Below are positions 23,458-35,026 of a stretch of DNA of 64,000 nt, piece after piece. Position numbers and translations under genes: made by a program. This stretch comes from Pezizomycotina sp. ARF18. Its lineage: Eukaryota > Ascomycota. Under the pieces are notes generated by a model, which did no database searches, was not told the origin of the DNA, and was given only the letters and a program-made list of their open reading frames with translations. Every line of letters starts with the position of its first letter. Position 1 is the stretch's first letter. Where the stretch lies: NCBI GenBank assembly GCA_002224055.1, contig AZLU01000165.1:29180-93179 (forward strand), read 5' to 3'.

Positions 23458-26400
23458 TCAACGAGGTGGTCGAGCATCCGGCCGACCGCCTTGATGGCCA
23501 CGTCTGCCGGATAAAGCTGAGGCCGAGCGTTCTTGCTCAAGACTGCGTCGCTGTCGCTGGGTCATTTCCCGATCGCTAAAATCAAAGAGCAGATCCTCAT
23601 CGCCTTGTCTAAATAACTGGGTAATATTACTAGGGGAGCCTGACGATGCCCGAGGCGACCCTTCAACCACTTGCCGGCGGAATGGGACGCGGTTAAAAAA
23701 AGCAGAAGTGGGAACTCTATCGGCTGAGCTGGTCCGGGAAGAAGCGTCGGATCTAGCTTCGACTATGGAAGCTCCGCGACTAGCCTCAGGTGAACGGGGT
23801 GCCACTATTGGTTCTTGAGACAGGGGGGATGGCCGGACAGGATTAGCTTGTTCCTCAGAGAGAAGGAACGGAGGTCGCTCAGCATTGTCGAGGCTTGTGC
23901 TCTGGCGGGGTTCTGGACCGAAAGGCAGGAGCGCCGGGTATTCTGCGGAGTCATCGTCAAGGGGTCGCTGAGACACCGAGTTTGAGCGCCGAACCTGCAC
24001 GAACCGGGAGATGCAGGTATATTAACAGGGGATACCGTTGCCGTCGTCGAAGTTGCCGCCGTGTCTCCCTCGCGCGTTCGAGTCTCCGTTCGCCCGCTGT
24101 AGTGTTCGTCAACGTTGAGCGCCTCGATGGAGGAGGAGGTGATGGTGAGCTCGGCTCCTCAGGCTGAGATTCGTGGCTCAATGCGATTGGCTCATTCAAC
24201 CCAAGGCGGGAAGGGATGGCCGGGTGTGAGGCGATATAGCCTTCCCGGGGGACGAAGACGTCGAGATAGATGCGCCGGACAATGCAGGGGGAACTCCGGA
24301 GAGTTGCCGTCCGCTAACTGGGGATGTTGAGCGGAAGACCTTTGTGCCAAAAATAGAGAGGAAGACATCGAGTCGTGGAGCGCAGCATTAGAGTCTTTCA
24401 TTCTTTGATACCTTGAGAGTTGGGCGCTCGTTCTCATGCTCGCAGCCTGCGAGGGCTCAAAGCTCTTTAGAGGCTTCCGTTGATCCAGCATCTTTACAAA
24501 TTCTGTGAGGGACCGATCGTCATCATGAGGTATGCCCTGTATCTATAGCAGCCGCAGCCCCTACCGAGGATGTTACGCTGCCTTGCCACTGCTGTTGTTG
24601 TCGTCTTCCGTTTTACTGGCACCAGATGAAACGCGTGGCCGTCTACCGGTAAAGCTGCTGCTGTAGCGAGAGACCGATTGCGGCCGCATAGACTCCTGTG
24701 ATGCCTGTATATTGGGCTGCTGTGCTTCCACTGGCACCGCTTTCATGCTGGGCGGTGAAACCGCTCCGATGCTGTGCCTCTGCTGTCGAGCGGGAGCAGG
24801 GGTACTCGGTCCCGAATACTGAGGGATCCTACCGAGCGAAGTCTCGGGACGCCATTTGATATTCAGTGGATGGAGACGCTGAGAGCGAGGGCGATTTAAA
24901 TGGGGACATCATGTGGACAGACGACGGGCGCTGGGTCGGGTAACCATCAACGGATCTTAATGACGACTTGGAGCCATGCCTGACCGTAGCGGGTGAGGTG
25001 GCTCTAACCGGCGATCCATTCGAAGACGATCCTGGCCCAAGCTGTACGTTGCGCAATGCTGTAAGCGGACTCTGGCTATAGCCAGCAGTCTGGTGAAAAG
25101 AGGTTAAGCTGCCATACGCCTGGCTCGGATCTCCCCTCTGAGCTGAGTTTACGACTCCGGCAGCAGAGATCCAGTACCTCAGTGCCCCTTGAGACGTCGA
25201 TCTCTGGTGGAGGGTTGGCTTGAAATAATGCTATCCATATTGATGAAATGCGAACTCAGCAGTGACTCAGAGTCATCCAATCCAAAATCACAGTTCTTGC
25301 GATACTTTACGGAGACGGAGAAGGTCCCCGCAGGCGTTCCACTTTACCAAACTCGAAATTTGTGGTAACATTCTGGTCCCGCTGAACTAATGGGATTTCC
25401 AACGGGTCAGGTCGAAGAGGAGTGTATTTTTCCCCGTTGATTATACGACAGCATATCCGCAGACTGTTTGAGTTCAACTGACCTTCGCTAGACGTTTCTG
25501 GAACTTCCACGTGGGTAACAGGCGAGCATACGCGTAAAGCGATCGGAAAAGCACGATACTCTTTTTGTAGACGACGGCGAGTTCGGGGAAGGCCTCTCCG
25601 GTAGGTAAACTAGACGTGCGGTTAGTAAATGCTATTTGATTACTTTACTAAGGCACTCGAGGGAGAAGCTTACCCCAAGTCTACTATGCCACCTCTCGAG
25701 GATGACCTCTTTTTTGTTTGCTGCGCCTCCTCTTCTCCACGTCCTAGACGCATTTAGCATGGTCTCTACATTGTATCGTTTACCGTTCTCATCCTTAATG
25801 ATAAGCGTTTGGTTCGGCGTAAGCTCCTCGGCGTCTAAGTAGGTTTCTATAATTAACGGAGGTGGTCGAGGTTCTACGGCATCGGCTGTTTTTCCACACT
25901 CTCAGATCCTCACGGAAGAGATCTGTTTTCTTCGAGTTCCACATTAAACTGTAATAAAAACCAAATCAGTATAAGCCGACCGCCGCTTTAAAATTTTTTT
26001 TAAATCTGTTGGGAACCCTGTACGACGTACCATTTGTTGACTTTTCTCTGAGCCGTTCCTCTCAAGAAGACGGGCGGCACGTCCATTCTCGACTTTACGA
26101 CGACTAATGCGAGTTTCAGGAAGAAATTCTGCAACAACATATCAATTAACAAATTGCAATCAAGTCACCTCAACTTTTCCCCCTTCAACTCGAAAATTGT
26201 TTCTTGGGGAGGGAATTTCTACTTACAGTCATCAACTGGTTGAGCCGCGACCTTTCCGACTCTTGAGATGGTCTCCGGTCCGGAACGCCCCCAGCTTCGT
26301 TGCCAGCCATGCCGCTCGAGCCTCCAGAACCTCCCGAGCCAGAGCCTTGCCCGTTGCTGCTAAAAGTGGTGTTGGCCGTGTACGGGCTCGAGTTGGGGAA

Positions 26401-26635
26401 GAGCGCGGGTGCGGAGGGGGTAAGGAGGGGCCGGATGTCACCGTTGTGTTGTTGGGGAAGCTCCGGTGTTTGCCATGTCTCTGGGGTGTGCTGACGACGG
26501 CGTTCGAGACCGTAGCCTTTCTGGCGATGCCGCGGTCGTTCTCGGATTCGATGTCTGAGTTTCCCGTCCAGGCGAGGTATCGTTGTTTCTAGCTGGCCGT
26601 GAGTTGTGGGCATAATTTTGCATCTCCAAGGACAC
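23458..26635 (-). CDS. atg13: ATG13, regulatory subunit of the ATG1 autophagy kinase complex (frame-broken)
   Basis: Atg13 scaffolds the Atg1 kinase complex at the phagophore assembly site and is controlled by TOR phosphorylation. A disordered N-terminus ([19 protein letters not shown] from 26635) leads into [12 protein letters not shown], then an intron opening with GTAAGT. The HORMA domain follows: [20 protein letters not shown], then [13 protein letters not shown], a second intron, [52 protein letters not shown]. The long Ser/Pro-rich region has [30 protein letters not shown] and, near the end, [12 protein letters not shown], typical of Atg13 tails. Its length (about 950-1000 codons with repairs) fits filamentous-fungal Atg13. 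The exact stop is uncertain; 23458 ends the last convincing frame. Confidence 0.85.
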
Positions 26636-29600
26636 TCAGTCTTATTAAGAATGATCTTCCTCGGGAAATATTTTCCTCTGAAGAGCTTTCCTCTGATCAA
26701 CAACTAGATATTTATATAGGAAGGACAAGTAGAAAAGGCGGGAAAAGGGCGGGAAATAATAGTGGAATGTTAGGTTGAGTGAGCTTCAAAGGCTACACGA
26801 CTTTCGAGGGTAGGAGTAAATAAATAAATAAAAAACAAAAATATTATTATATATTACTAGGAGGATAAAAAAGAAAAGCTAAGTATCGTCGAGCTCGAGG
26901 TAGTTGAAGGTAGTTGAGGTATAATGACAAATGGAGGCGGCTGTACTGCTGGGAAGGGAAGGGGGTGTTATGTATGTATGTATGTATGTATGTATGTAGG
27001 CGTGGTGTGCAGTGCGTGTGAGGAGGTCTTCCAGTTCCCTTTTGGATTTTTGGGGATTTGGTTTGCCCTTCTTCCTCTCCTAGTGCCTTTTTTTTTTTTT
27101 TTTTTTTTTTTAGTTCTTTTTTTATTTCAATTCAGAGGCGGAGGTCGTGTAAGTCTGTAGGCTCGTTGACAGCCATGCTTCCTTTCGTTCCTTCCCTTCC
27201 TTATTCCTGTTTTATTCCTGTTTATTAAATTAGTGTTCTACAATTTTTACTCTCATTGTTCTTATATTTATCTAATTTTTTTTTTTTTTTTGCCTTTCGG
27301 GCGAAAATTCAAAGAGAAACTGATTTAAGGGGGCGAAAAGGTTAAGGTACCTGAACAGAAAAAAACATTGGGAGAGATAACGAATTAACTATAAAACACG
27401 GCCCAAAAAATAGAGGACAAGGTTCCACAAGATCACGACAATGCTGAAAGGAGGTTTTTTGCTAATATAGATAATCGATTGGTGATTAGACTTGAAAAGA
27501 GAGAGAGTGTGGAGAATAAGAGTTGGAAAAGAGTTAGAGAGACAACAAGGAGGCAAGCAATTTCCGACGGATTGAGAGGAAGATAAGGAGGATCCAGACA
27601 AGATTAGGCTTCGGCCGATGATAAGACTAAAAACGATGATTCTGAGTTCCTGAGCTTCTGAATTCTGGACAGAGAGAGGGAGGAGAAAGAGAGGATAGTT
27701 AAATAGCTGGAGCAAACACGATGGCAGTAGCAGGTATTGGAGTTCCAAAAGATTTTCAAAATAGTATAGTATACTATAGTACTTTAGTGTACAGTATGGT
27801 ATAGTATAGTAGTAGTAGCTGGCAATGTCTTCGAGATGCAGCGATTCCGATATCTACAGGGGACAGGTAGGAATGGAAAAGGACTCCAGCTATTCCAAGG
27901 GAACGAGAACGAAAATTGTTAGTTTTCGATGGGTATATATATCGATCCCTGTGAGGAAAACACCAAACAGGAGGGAAACGGGAATAATAAAAACTGCAAA
28001 GGCGAAGGGTCTGGCGAATATATAAATAAAATACAAATACAAATTTAAATCAAAAAAATAAAAATAAAAGAACAAATAAACGAGAGTACTTTTTGTCGAA
28101 AATAGGGCGAGAAAAGAAATCCATCTAGTTTTTGCTTCTTTTCATGTCTTTTTCTTTTTCTTTTTCTTTTTTCTTCGTGCCTCTGTTATTCTTTTTCCTT
28201 CTCTCTTTACTATGAGTAACTTTTTTTTAGTGATTTTTTTTCAATGTGTATATCTGCTGGCAGCCTCACCTGTTGTTGTATAGGTCTTTCACAGTCAAAC
28301 TTGCTTGTTCGGCTAAGAGCCGCATTCAAGGGGTCTGATTCGTTCGGCTTGTGCTGATGCGGTCGACGGTGTGTGTGTGTGTGCGTAGGTGTGTGTGGAA
28401 GTGGGAGTGGTTGTACTCCCAGGCGGCGGGAAGCTATGCAGGACGTGGAAAAGAGTCAGAAAACTGTCGGGATCGAGTAAAACGGGTGTCTATTTTAATG
28501 ACGACGGTAGGGGAAAAAAAAAAAGCTTTAGCCAGGATGGCTTCGTGTGTGCCTGGTGCGTATGGATGTTTGTCTATATGTATGTGTATGTATATATGCA
28601 GGTAGAGAGGGAGTCGGAACTGTTGAGAAGTATTGACAGCCTGGGCTGCAGGCAGAATGAATTTTCGATGGATTGAATCCTAGCAAAGGAATGGAGTTCA
28701 GCATAATAACGTTTAAAGAGTGCTGAGCAGAGTGAGAGAAGACAGGGAAAGAAAAAGAAAGAAAAAAGAATAAAAAGTATGCCTAAGCTACAAGTATATA
28801 GCCAGACGGCGCTAGGAAGCTGTAAGGAAAGGAAAAGGAAAAGGAAAGGGAATGACGAATGGCAGGTATAATAAGAGAGACCGACGTTCAGACGACGTCA
28901 GGAGACCCAAAGCTAAGAGAAAGAAAAGGCACAAATTCCAGATACGAAGTTCCGACCCCGCAAAAAAATAATAATAAATAAAAAAACACTGGTTAATGAG
29001 GAAATGCGTGCTGCTTCCTCTTCTTCTCCTTCGTCTATTTCTGACGAGCCTTCAATGGTAGAATTGTGTTCCTCCCTTGTCGCGACCGGGGGCGTGCTTG
29101 CAAACTAGGTTTTTAGAGGGTGCGTGGTGATCAATGACGATGATATATGCAGGGTACTTAGTGTAGATGGAAAACGAAGAACCAGAGAATTGCGGAGGGA
29201 GACAGTCTATAGAGACGCTAGAAGAGAAAGAAGAGAAAGAACCTGATAATCAAGGGAATGCAGGGGAATAAAATCAAAAGATATAGAAACATTGGTGAAT
29301 ATATCCTCTGGTTACTTGCTTAATTTAATTACTTAATACCTATTAGAAATTATTATCACTAGTATCATTACTGACAGCTGTGAGGATTAACACAAAAAAT
29401 TTTTTACAATAAAGGAAGCAGAGAACGGAACAGCTGTAATTCCTGCCGGTATGGTTAATGGTGCTATTATTCCTTTCAAAGATTTGCCCTTGTTGAGAAT
29501 AACCACGTTAAGTGATGTGATTTCCCTCTGAGATAACGTGAACCATTGCAGAAGATCTAGTATAAATATCGAATAAAAATAAGAGCTCTCACTTAAGTAG

Positions 29601-30909
29601 CATATATTCCCCGGGAGGGTTTCTTCTCCTTTGTTAAGTATCTTTATTATTCTCACGAATTGGTTTCAAATTACTTACTCTCACCTAGTACCTAGTATAT
29701 GATCTAATTTTCAATCTCTTTTCGTGATTCAATCTTCCGTGCGGACTTTCTCTCCCCTACCAATTTTCTTTGGGCAAGCGGCGACAGGAAGTGGTCAGCG
29801 TAAGATAACGACAGGTGACCCTGGGCGCTTGGAGAAGAAGAAAACAAAAAGTACAGAGGGAAAAGCCAGCAGTCCTCCGTGCACAACTCACCTGAGCTTT
29901 CACGAAAAGGTCCTAGTGGTGTTTTCTAATCTTTTCATTTTTCGAATCAGGCTTTCTTTCTTTATTCTTCTTTTTTTTTTTTTTTTTTTTTTTGGCAACC
30001 CCGGGGAAGATTGATCCTTCAAGAGATGATGATAAATATAAATCAGGGCCAAATTGTCCCCCCCAGAATCGCTGAGGCGATCACACCTGGCCCTTGCTTC
30101 TGCCAATACTCTATCAACCGAGAATCACTACTGAAGTTCTAACACTATTCTTATAGCCAAATTCCCCAGCCACGGATTATTTATCATTTGCAGTAAGTTC
30201 TGCACAAGAACCAAAAGCTCGCTAGAAACTCGATCGATTTGATTACCTCGGAATTGCGCGATAGAACGGGAACAGGAAAAACATTTTGCAATGAACCAAC
30301 GAGCTCTTAGTAGTATAGACTATTAATTGTCATGCAGGACCAATCATAATGTTTTCTCTCCGAGGACAGTCGGAGCCCGATCAAAGGAAAAAGGGGAGGA
30401 AAACAGAGAGATACTGCATACATGCACATATGCGAAGCACTAACCACTACGGTATATACCCCCAAAAAAAGAAACAAATATTGTCCGCTTTTTTATTTAT
30501 TTTATTTTTATTTATTTTTCCCTTGATTCAAGCCCAAATGCGCGAGTGCGTGTGGTGCCTTTCCCTCTTGTTGTACTGAAGGTATAAGGAGAGATAGCAA
30601 AGCAAAGATCCACGCGAATCAAAAGCTTTGAAGCGATATCGGATAGGCCTTCCCGCAGGTCCAACAATTCCTATACAAGTTTTTCTCGGCGGTCTTCCCC
30701 CCAAAAAAAGCAGTCTTCCGCTTCCTCCTTGCTCCGAGGATTTCGGAGACATTATTGATTGATTTGCTTGCGCAAATTCTTTGATGAATAGAAAAGCAAT
30801 TTTGAATCGTGCCATTTGTGTAGTTTGAATTGATACGAATTTGGAAGTAAGCAACGCAGATGAAGATTAGAAAGTAAACACTCGTGAAAAATCCTGAATG
30901 AAGTGGTAA

Positions 30910-30943
<34 letters not shown>

Positions 30944-31297
30944 ATTGAGGATCTCAGATCTCCTTTTTTCTGTGTGGGAAAGAAATTCAAAGTAATATTT
31001 TATTTTTTTTATTTTTTTTTATTTTTATTTTATTCACTTAGTTTTCTTTTCTTTTTCCTTTTTTTGCGGGAGGCTTGGCACCGCGAAATTTCTCCCGAGC
31101 AGCCTTGAACAGCCTTCTGCGTTTGCCTACAACAGCGAAATCTTGAAAAAAAAAAAAAAAAAAAAAATTTTACCAAAACCATACCCGTACTTCTTATTAT
31201 CCCTCTCCCGTCCCAGCCCTGTCCGCAAAGCTGAACCACAACTACGGTTATATCTCATTTCACGACTTACTAGAAGTGATCATTCTTCTCCGCTAAT
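26636..31297. other. 4.7-kb spacer without recognisable genes, between divergent ATG13 and TRM7
   Basis: I find no gene in this stretch. It is dominated by simple sequence: (TGTA)n at 26969-26998, a T-run at about 27088-27112, an AGTATAGTAT-type AT palindrome at 27760-27815, (GT)n at about 28369-28399, a T-run at about 29970-29993, A30 at 30911-30940 and an A-run at about 31145-31167. The 89-codon open frame at 29387-29656 (-) has no family signature. The spacer must contain both promoters and could hold noncoding transcripts, but none is visible. Confidence 0.5.
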
Positions 31298-32747
31298 ATG
31301 GGTAAATCGTAAGCTTCCGCTGCGCCGCTTATTCCAGCGCTGTTTGCCTCTTATACCCATATAATCTGCGAATAGCCATTTCTTTTTTAATAATATCTGA
31401 TTCGTCAATTTGCCAATCGTTTTATTTTAGATCAAAGGACAAGCGAGACTCGTACTACAGGCTTGCGAAGGAGCAAGGCTACGAGCACGGTCGGCTTACA
31501 AGCTGTTGCAGCTCAACGACCAGTTTGATCTCTTTTCTGGGGTTACCCGCGTCGTCGATCTGTGCGCTGCGCCGGGTCTTGGTCGCAGGTATTATCCAGA
31601 TGCCTTATCCAGCAGCAGCAGCACCACCACCACCACCACCACCACAAGAAGCCAGCAGAAGCACTCGAATCGCAATCCCCGTCGCAAGCGCAGTCGCAAC
31701 CTAAAGATAAGGAGGAGGAGGAGGAGGAGGAGAGAAAAGATGACATAGAAATGGCGACAATAATAGAGCTACCCCGCCGGCGACGGCTGTAAGGCCCCCA
31801 CCTCAAAAGCCAAACGTCAAAATAGTAGCCCTCGACCTACAACCAATGACCCCTCTACCTGGCGTCGTAACACTTCAAGCGGATATAACCCACCCTTCGA
31901 CATTGCCCCTCGTTTTGAAGAACATGGGATCGTGCGACGACGGCAAGGCAAACGTGGACCTCGTCGTATCCGATGGCGCCCCGGACGTGACGGGCCTCCA
32001 CGACCTAGACGAGTATATCCAAGCGCAGCTGCTGCTCGCGGCGCTAAACCTCGCGGCGTGCGTGCTGCGAAAAGGTGGAAACTTCGTGGCAAAGATCTTC
32101 CGCGGCAGGGACGTTGACGAGCTGTACTGCCAGCTGAGGCTCCTCTTCAAACGGGTTACGGTTGCGAAGCCGAGGAGCAGCAGGGGAAGCAGCATCGAGG
32201 CCTTCGTTGTCTGCGAAAGTTACGATCCACCGCCTGGGTTGAAGCTTCATTGGAAAATCCCATTGGTCACGGTGCCATTATACCCCACGGAAAGAACGAC
32301 ATTCTGGCTCTGGGGGCGAGCTTAGTGAGACATATGTCGAGGACGAGAACGAAGGTGCAACGAAGGACGGGAGGTGGATAGCCCCGTTCTTAGCGTGTGG
32401 CGATTTAACAGATTGGGACTCGGATGCCACGTACAAACTTCCAGAAGGTGAAAACGGCACTAAGAGGACCAGTCTGGACCCTGTGCACCACCTACTGCCC
32501 TCCGTACAAAACGGCTTTGGAGATGAGGAGACGAGCAGGCAATCAAGCTAAAACAAACATCAGAAGGCGTCTTGACCAGTGGCAAAAAAAAAACGAAGAA
32601 ACCATATGTGTATTGCTTGTTTTAATCACGCGAAGTAATACAGAAAGAAAAAAAAAAGGAAAAAAAAAAAAGGTATATGGCCAAATGGCCTGGCTCAGTC
32701 GTGAGTCAAGTGTATCGAAAGTAGCTACAAAAAGTACTTTCGACTAA
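31298..32747 (+). CDS. trm7: TRM7/FTSJ1-type tRNA 2'-O-ribose methyltransferase (frame-broken)
   Basis: Trm7 2'-O-methylates tRNA positions 32 and 34 in the anticodon loop, using AdoMet, with partners Trm732 and Trm734. Exon 1 is MGKS; the intron runs 31309-31430 (GTAAGC..TTTTAG). Exon 2 gives [18 protein letters not shown] lost base then shifts to [20 protein letters not shown] and VVDLCAAPG (AdoMet motif I) WSQVLSRCL. The K-D-K-E catalytic set is visible as [22 protein letters not shown] and IEAFVVCE. A low-complexity insert (poly-Gln, poly-His, then acidic; about 31610-31790) splits the fold after motif I. The fungal C-terminus follows: [38 protein letters not shown]. The true stop is probably near 32560-32620; 32747 ends that frame. 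Confidence 0.9.
31606..31650 (+). repeat. Trinucleotide repeat (CAG/CAC)n inside TRM7
   Basis: A run of CAGCAG followed by CACCAC triplets encodes Gln4 then His8 within the TRM7 insert. A matching non-coding (CAC)n occurs at 33849-33873. Confidence 0.8.
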
Positions 32748-35026
32748 CCCATACATGCCGCATTGCTGCCGCATTCGATGCTGCTTAAGCGAATGCACAA
32801 TCTCTTTTTACAAAGTAGCGATAAGGTATGATTCGTACTCGTCATGTAACGGCGTAATCCAATATCAGCCTACTAGGCTTTCCAGCAAAAAAAAAAAAAA
32901 AAAAAAAAAGATTAAGGCCCACTTTCGAGAAAAGCCCTCCAAAAACCCCACTCAATACCCTAGGAATTATTGGTCAATGGTCATTAAACGTCAATAACAG
33001 CGTGGTCACACACTATCCCCGCTTTTCCATGAAAAAGGACAGTTTCCTTATTATCTTTCGAGCATCTTGTAAGACTCAAGGCTCAGGATGATCCTGATAG
33101 CAATTTACGAGCAAGTTACAGTCATGCCACGATAATCAGGAATCAGAACTCTAAAAAGAAAATCCTGGTGGTAATTCCTGTCGCAGTCGCAAAAGGCCTT
33201 TTTTTTTTTTTTTTTCGCCTCCAGGATTTATTCGGTGGGACTCAGTGGGGGTGGAGGATTTTGTTCTACGTCTTCTAGGAACAAAAGTCCCAATTTCCGA
33301 AACCAGCATGTCGAGACAGCAAAAGCCTCGTAGTACTAGCAGCAGTAGCAGAACCCTTCCGTTGTCGTTGAAACTTTTCTTTTGCGCTTTCGGTATATGG
33401 GCTGGCATGCTTCGATGTAGTCTCTTACAATAGGATTTTTTCTCGGAATAAATAAAAGAAATAGGCGAAACGAATCTAGCCATACCAATATCGCCACGAC
33501 TGTTCTTCCTTTTTACGTTCGTTAAAATAGTTCTTCGTTCATTGATAATCAGCTTCAGGCGAGCTAACTAAGTGCTTGGTGTAGCGCTTGAGTCATCCTT
33601 TTTGATCCTCCCTTATATGGAATACCTTGGAATCGGCTCAAGGAACTAGAGGTTGGGCTCGCGCCTGTTTCGGCCTCCGCTCAACACTCCTTTAGCTGCA
33701 TAAACCATAAACCCTTGTTGGGGTTCTGCAAGTAAGAGGCTCCTAAAAGGGTCCATTTCTCAGGATCCCATTGGTTCCTCGCGTGAGAAGAGCTTCTCCG
33801 AAAGCTTTTTCAGAGCTTTAGAAGCCGAAGCTTGAGCTTGGGCTTTGACCACCACCACCACCACCACCACCAACTCCGCTTCAAGCTCCGTTCACGGAAG
33901 GTGTGCATAAAAGAAAAAAAGAAAAAACCGATACAATAACTTCCTAAAATCAGATGACATGTCTGTCGTCTTTCGACTTTTCAGACCAAAAGGTATTCAG
34001 TGTCTCAGATTCCAAAAGAAAAAGAAAGAGCTAGAGACTTTCAGGATTGAGACTTTCAGGATTCATGAGGCTTGGTCACCTACTTTAAATATGGGAAATG
34101 ATTGAAAATCCCTCTAGATTCTTTCCCCTATCATCCTTTTTTGGGTTTTTGGACTTTTAGTGGACCGTAGATCCGTACGGCCGCGGTGCGCCTCACGCGG
34201 CTCCGGAGCTAGTCTAGGATTCATGAAACTTCACTTTTTGACATAACCCATGACCTCCAGGTTTCTGATAGGCCCCACGGAAAGCTGTCCGAGAGCAACC
34301 TGGCTATCCAAGGTTTATACCTATAGTTTGCTGTTTTGTTTCTAATTCTACGGTGCCGCCAACGTGGGTTAGCATAAATCGACCAAGCACCTCAAGAATC
34401 CTGCTTCCACTAGCAGAGGGTATTGGAAGTTCGCTAACGTGGCCTAGTACCAAATGTAGGGGAGCAATAGTAATTAAGGAGGTAATTTTTCTACGAGGAA
34501 GGTCGTGAAATTGACTCTTTGGGCCTACTTCATGTATTGTGTTAGCTAGCAGAAACTTGAGGCTCAAAGCTGCTCGAAGTGAATAGTAAGTATCCTTGTA
34601 TATATCTTTCTTTGTTGCTACTTGGATATCTAGTGGTTAACGTCTACCGGCATTTTCAAGTACTAGTATCCAATATCTTGACCAATACGCTCTAGGATAA
34701 TTGCGATAATATATGTAATAACAGCAAGTGATAGATAAATGTATGATTGGTTTGGATTCTTCGACGTAGTTGAGTTTTTAAACATCGAGAGTCTTCAAGT
34801 GGCGTTGCTGCGAATTACAATTCAGTTTAGGAGCTTCCCGCGTTTCCGGCACGTTCCTTGCCGTTTTCTGTTTAGAGCCCACTACAATTTTTAAACTCTC
34901 TCTCTTTTTTTTTTTTTGGTTGAACCTCAGCAACGTCAACCACCTACATTTTCCCCTTGCATGGCATTTTGTTTCACATTAGATAGAAGGCCGTCAAACC
35001 TTTTTCTTGCCCCTTCTTGATCACCA
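32748..35026. other. Spacer between TRM7 and the WD-repeat gene
   Basis: About 2.3 kb with no supported gene. It has an A-run at about 32887-32908, a T-run at about 33199-33215, (CAC)n at 33849-33873 and a 15-bp tandem duplication (GAGACTTTCAGGATT twice, 34034-34063). The minus-strand frame at 34304-34567 looks protein-like but has no recognised family. A T-rich tract near 34900 lies in the promoter of the downstream gene. Confidence 0.45.

Noticed and set aside
23322-23540. A possible alternative ATG13 C-terminus ([21 protein letters not shown])
   Set aside because: The frame does not look like an Atg13 tail, whereas [12 protein letters not shown] in the other frame does; kept only as uncertainty on the stop.
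29387-29656. A minus-strand frame of 89 codons with a hydrophobic C-terminus
   Set aside because: No homologue or domain is recognised and the surroundings are simple sequence.
34304-34567. An 88-codon minus-strand frame with protein-like composition (RKITSLITIAPLHLVLG..)
   Set aside because: It has no start context, splice partners or family match; an isolated open frame of this length is expected by chance in a spacer.
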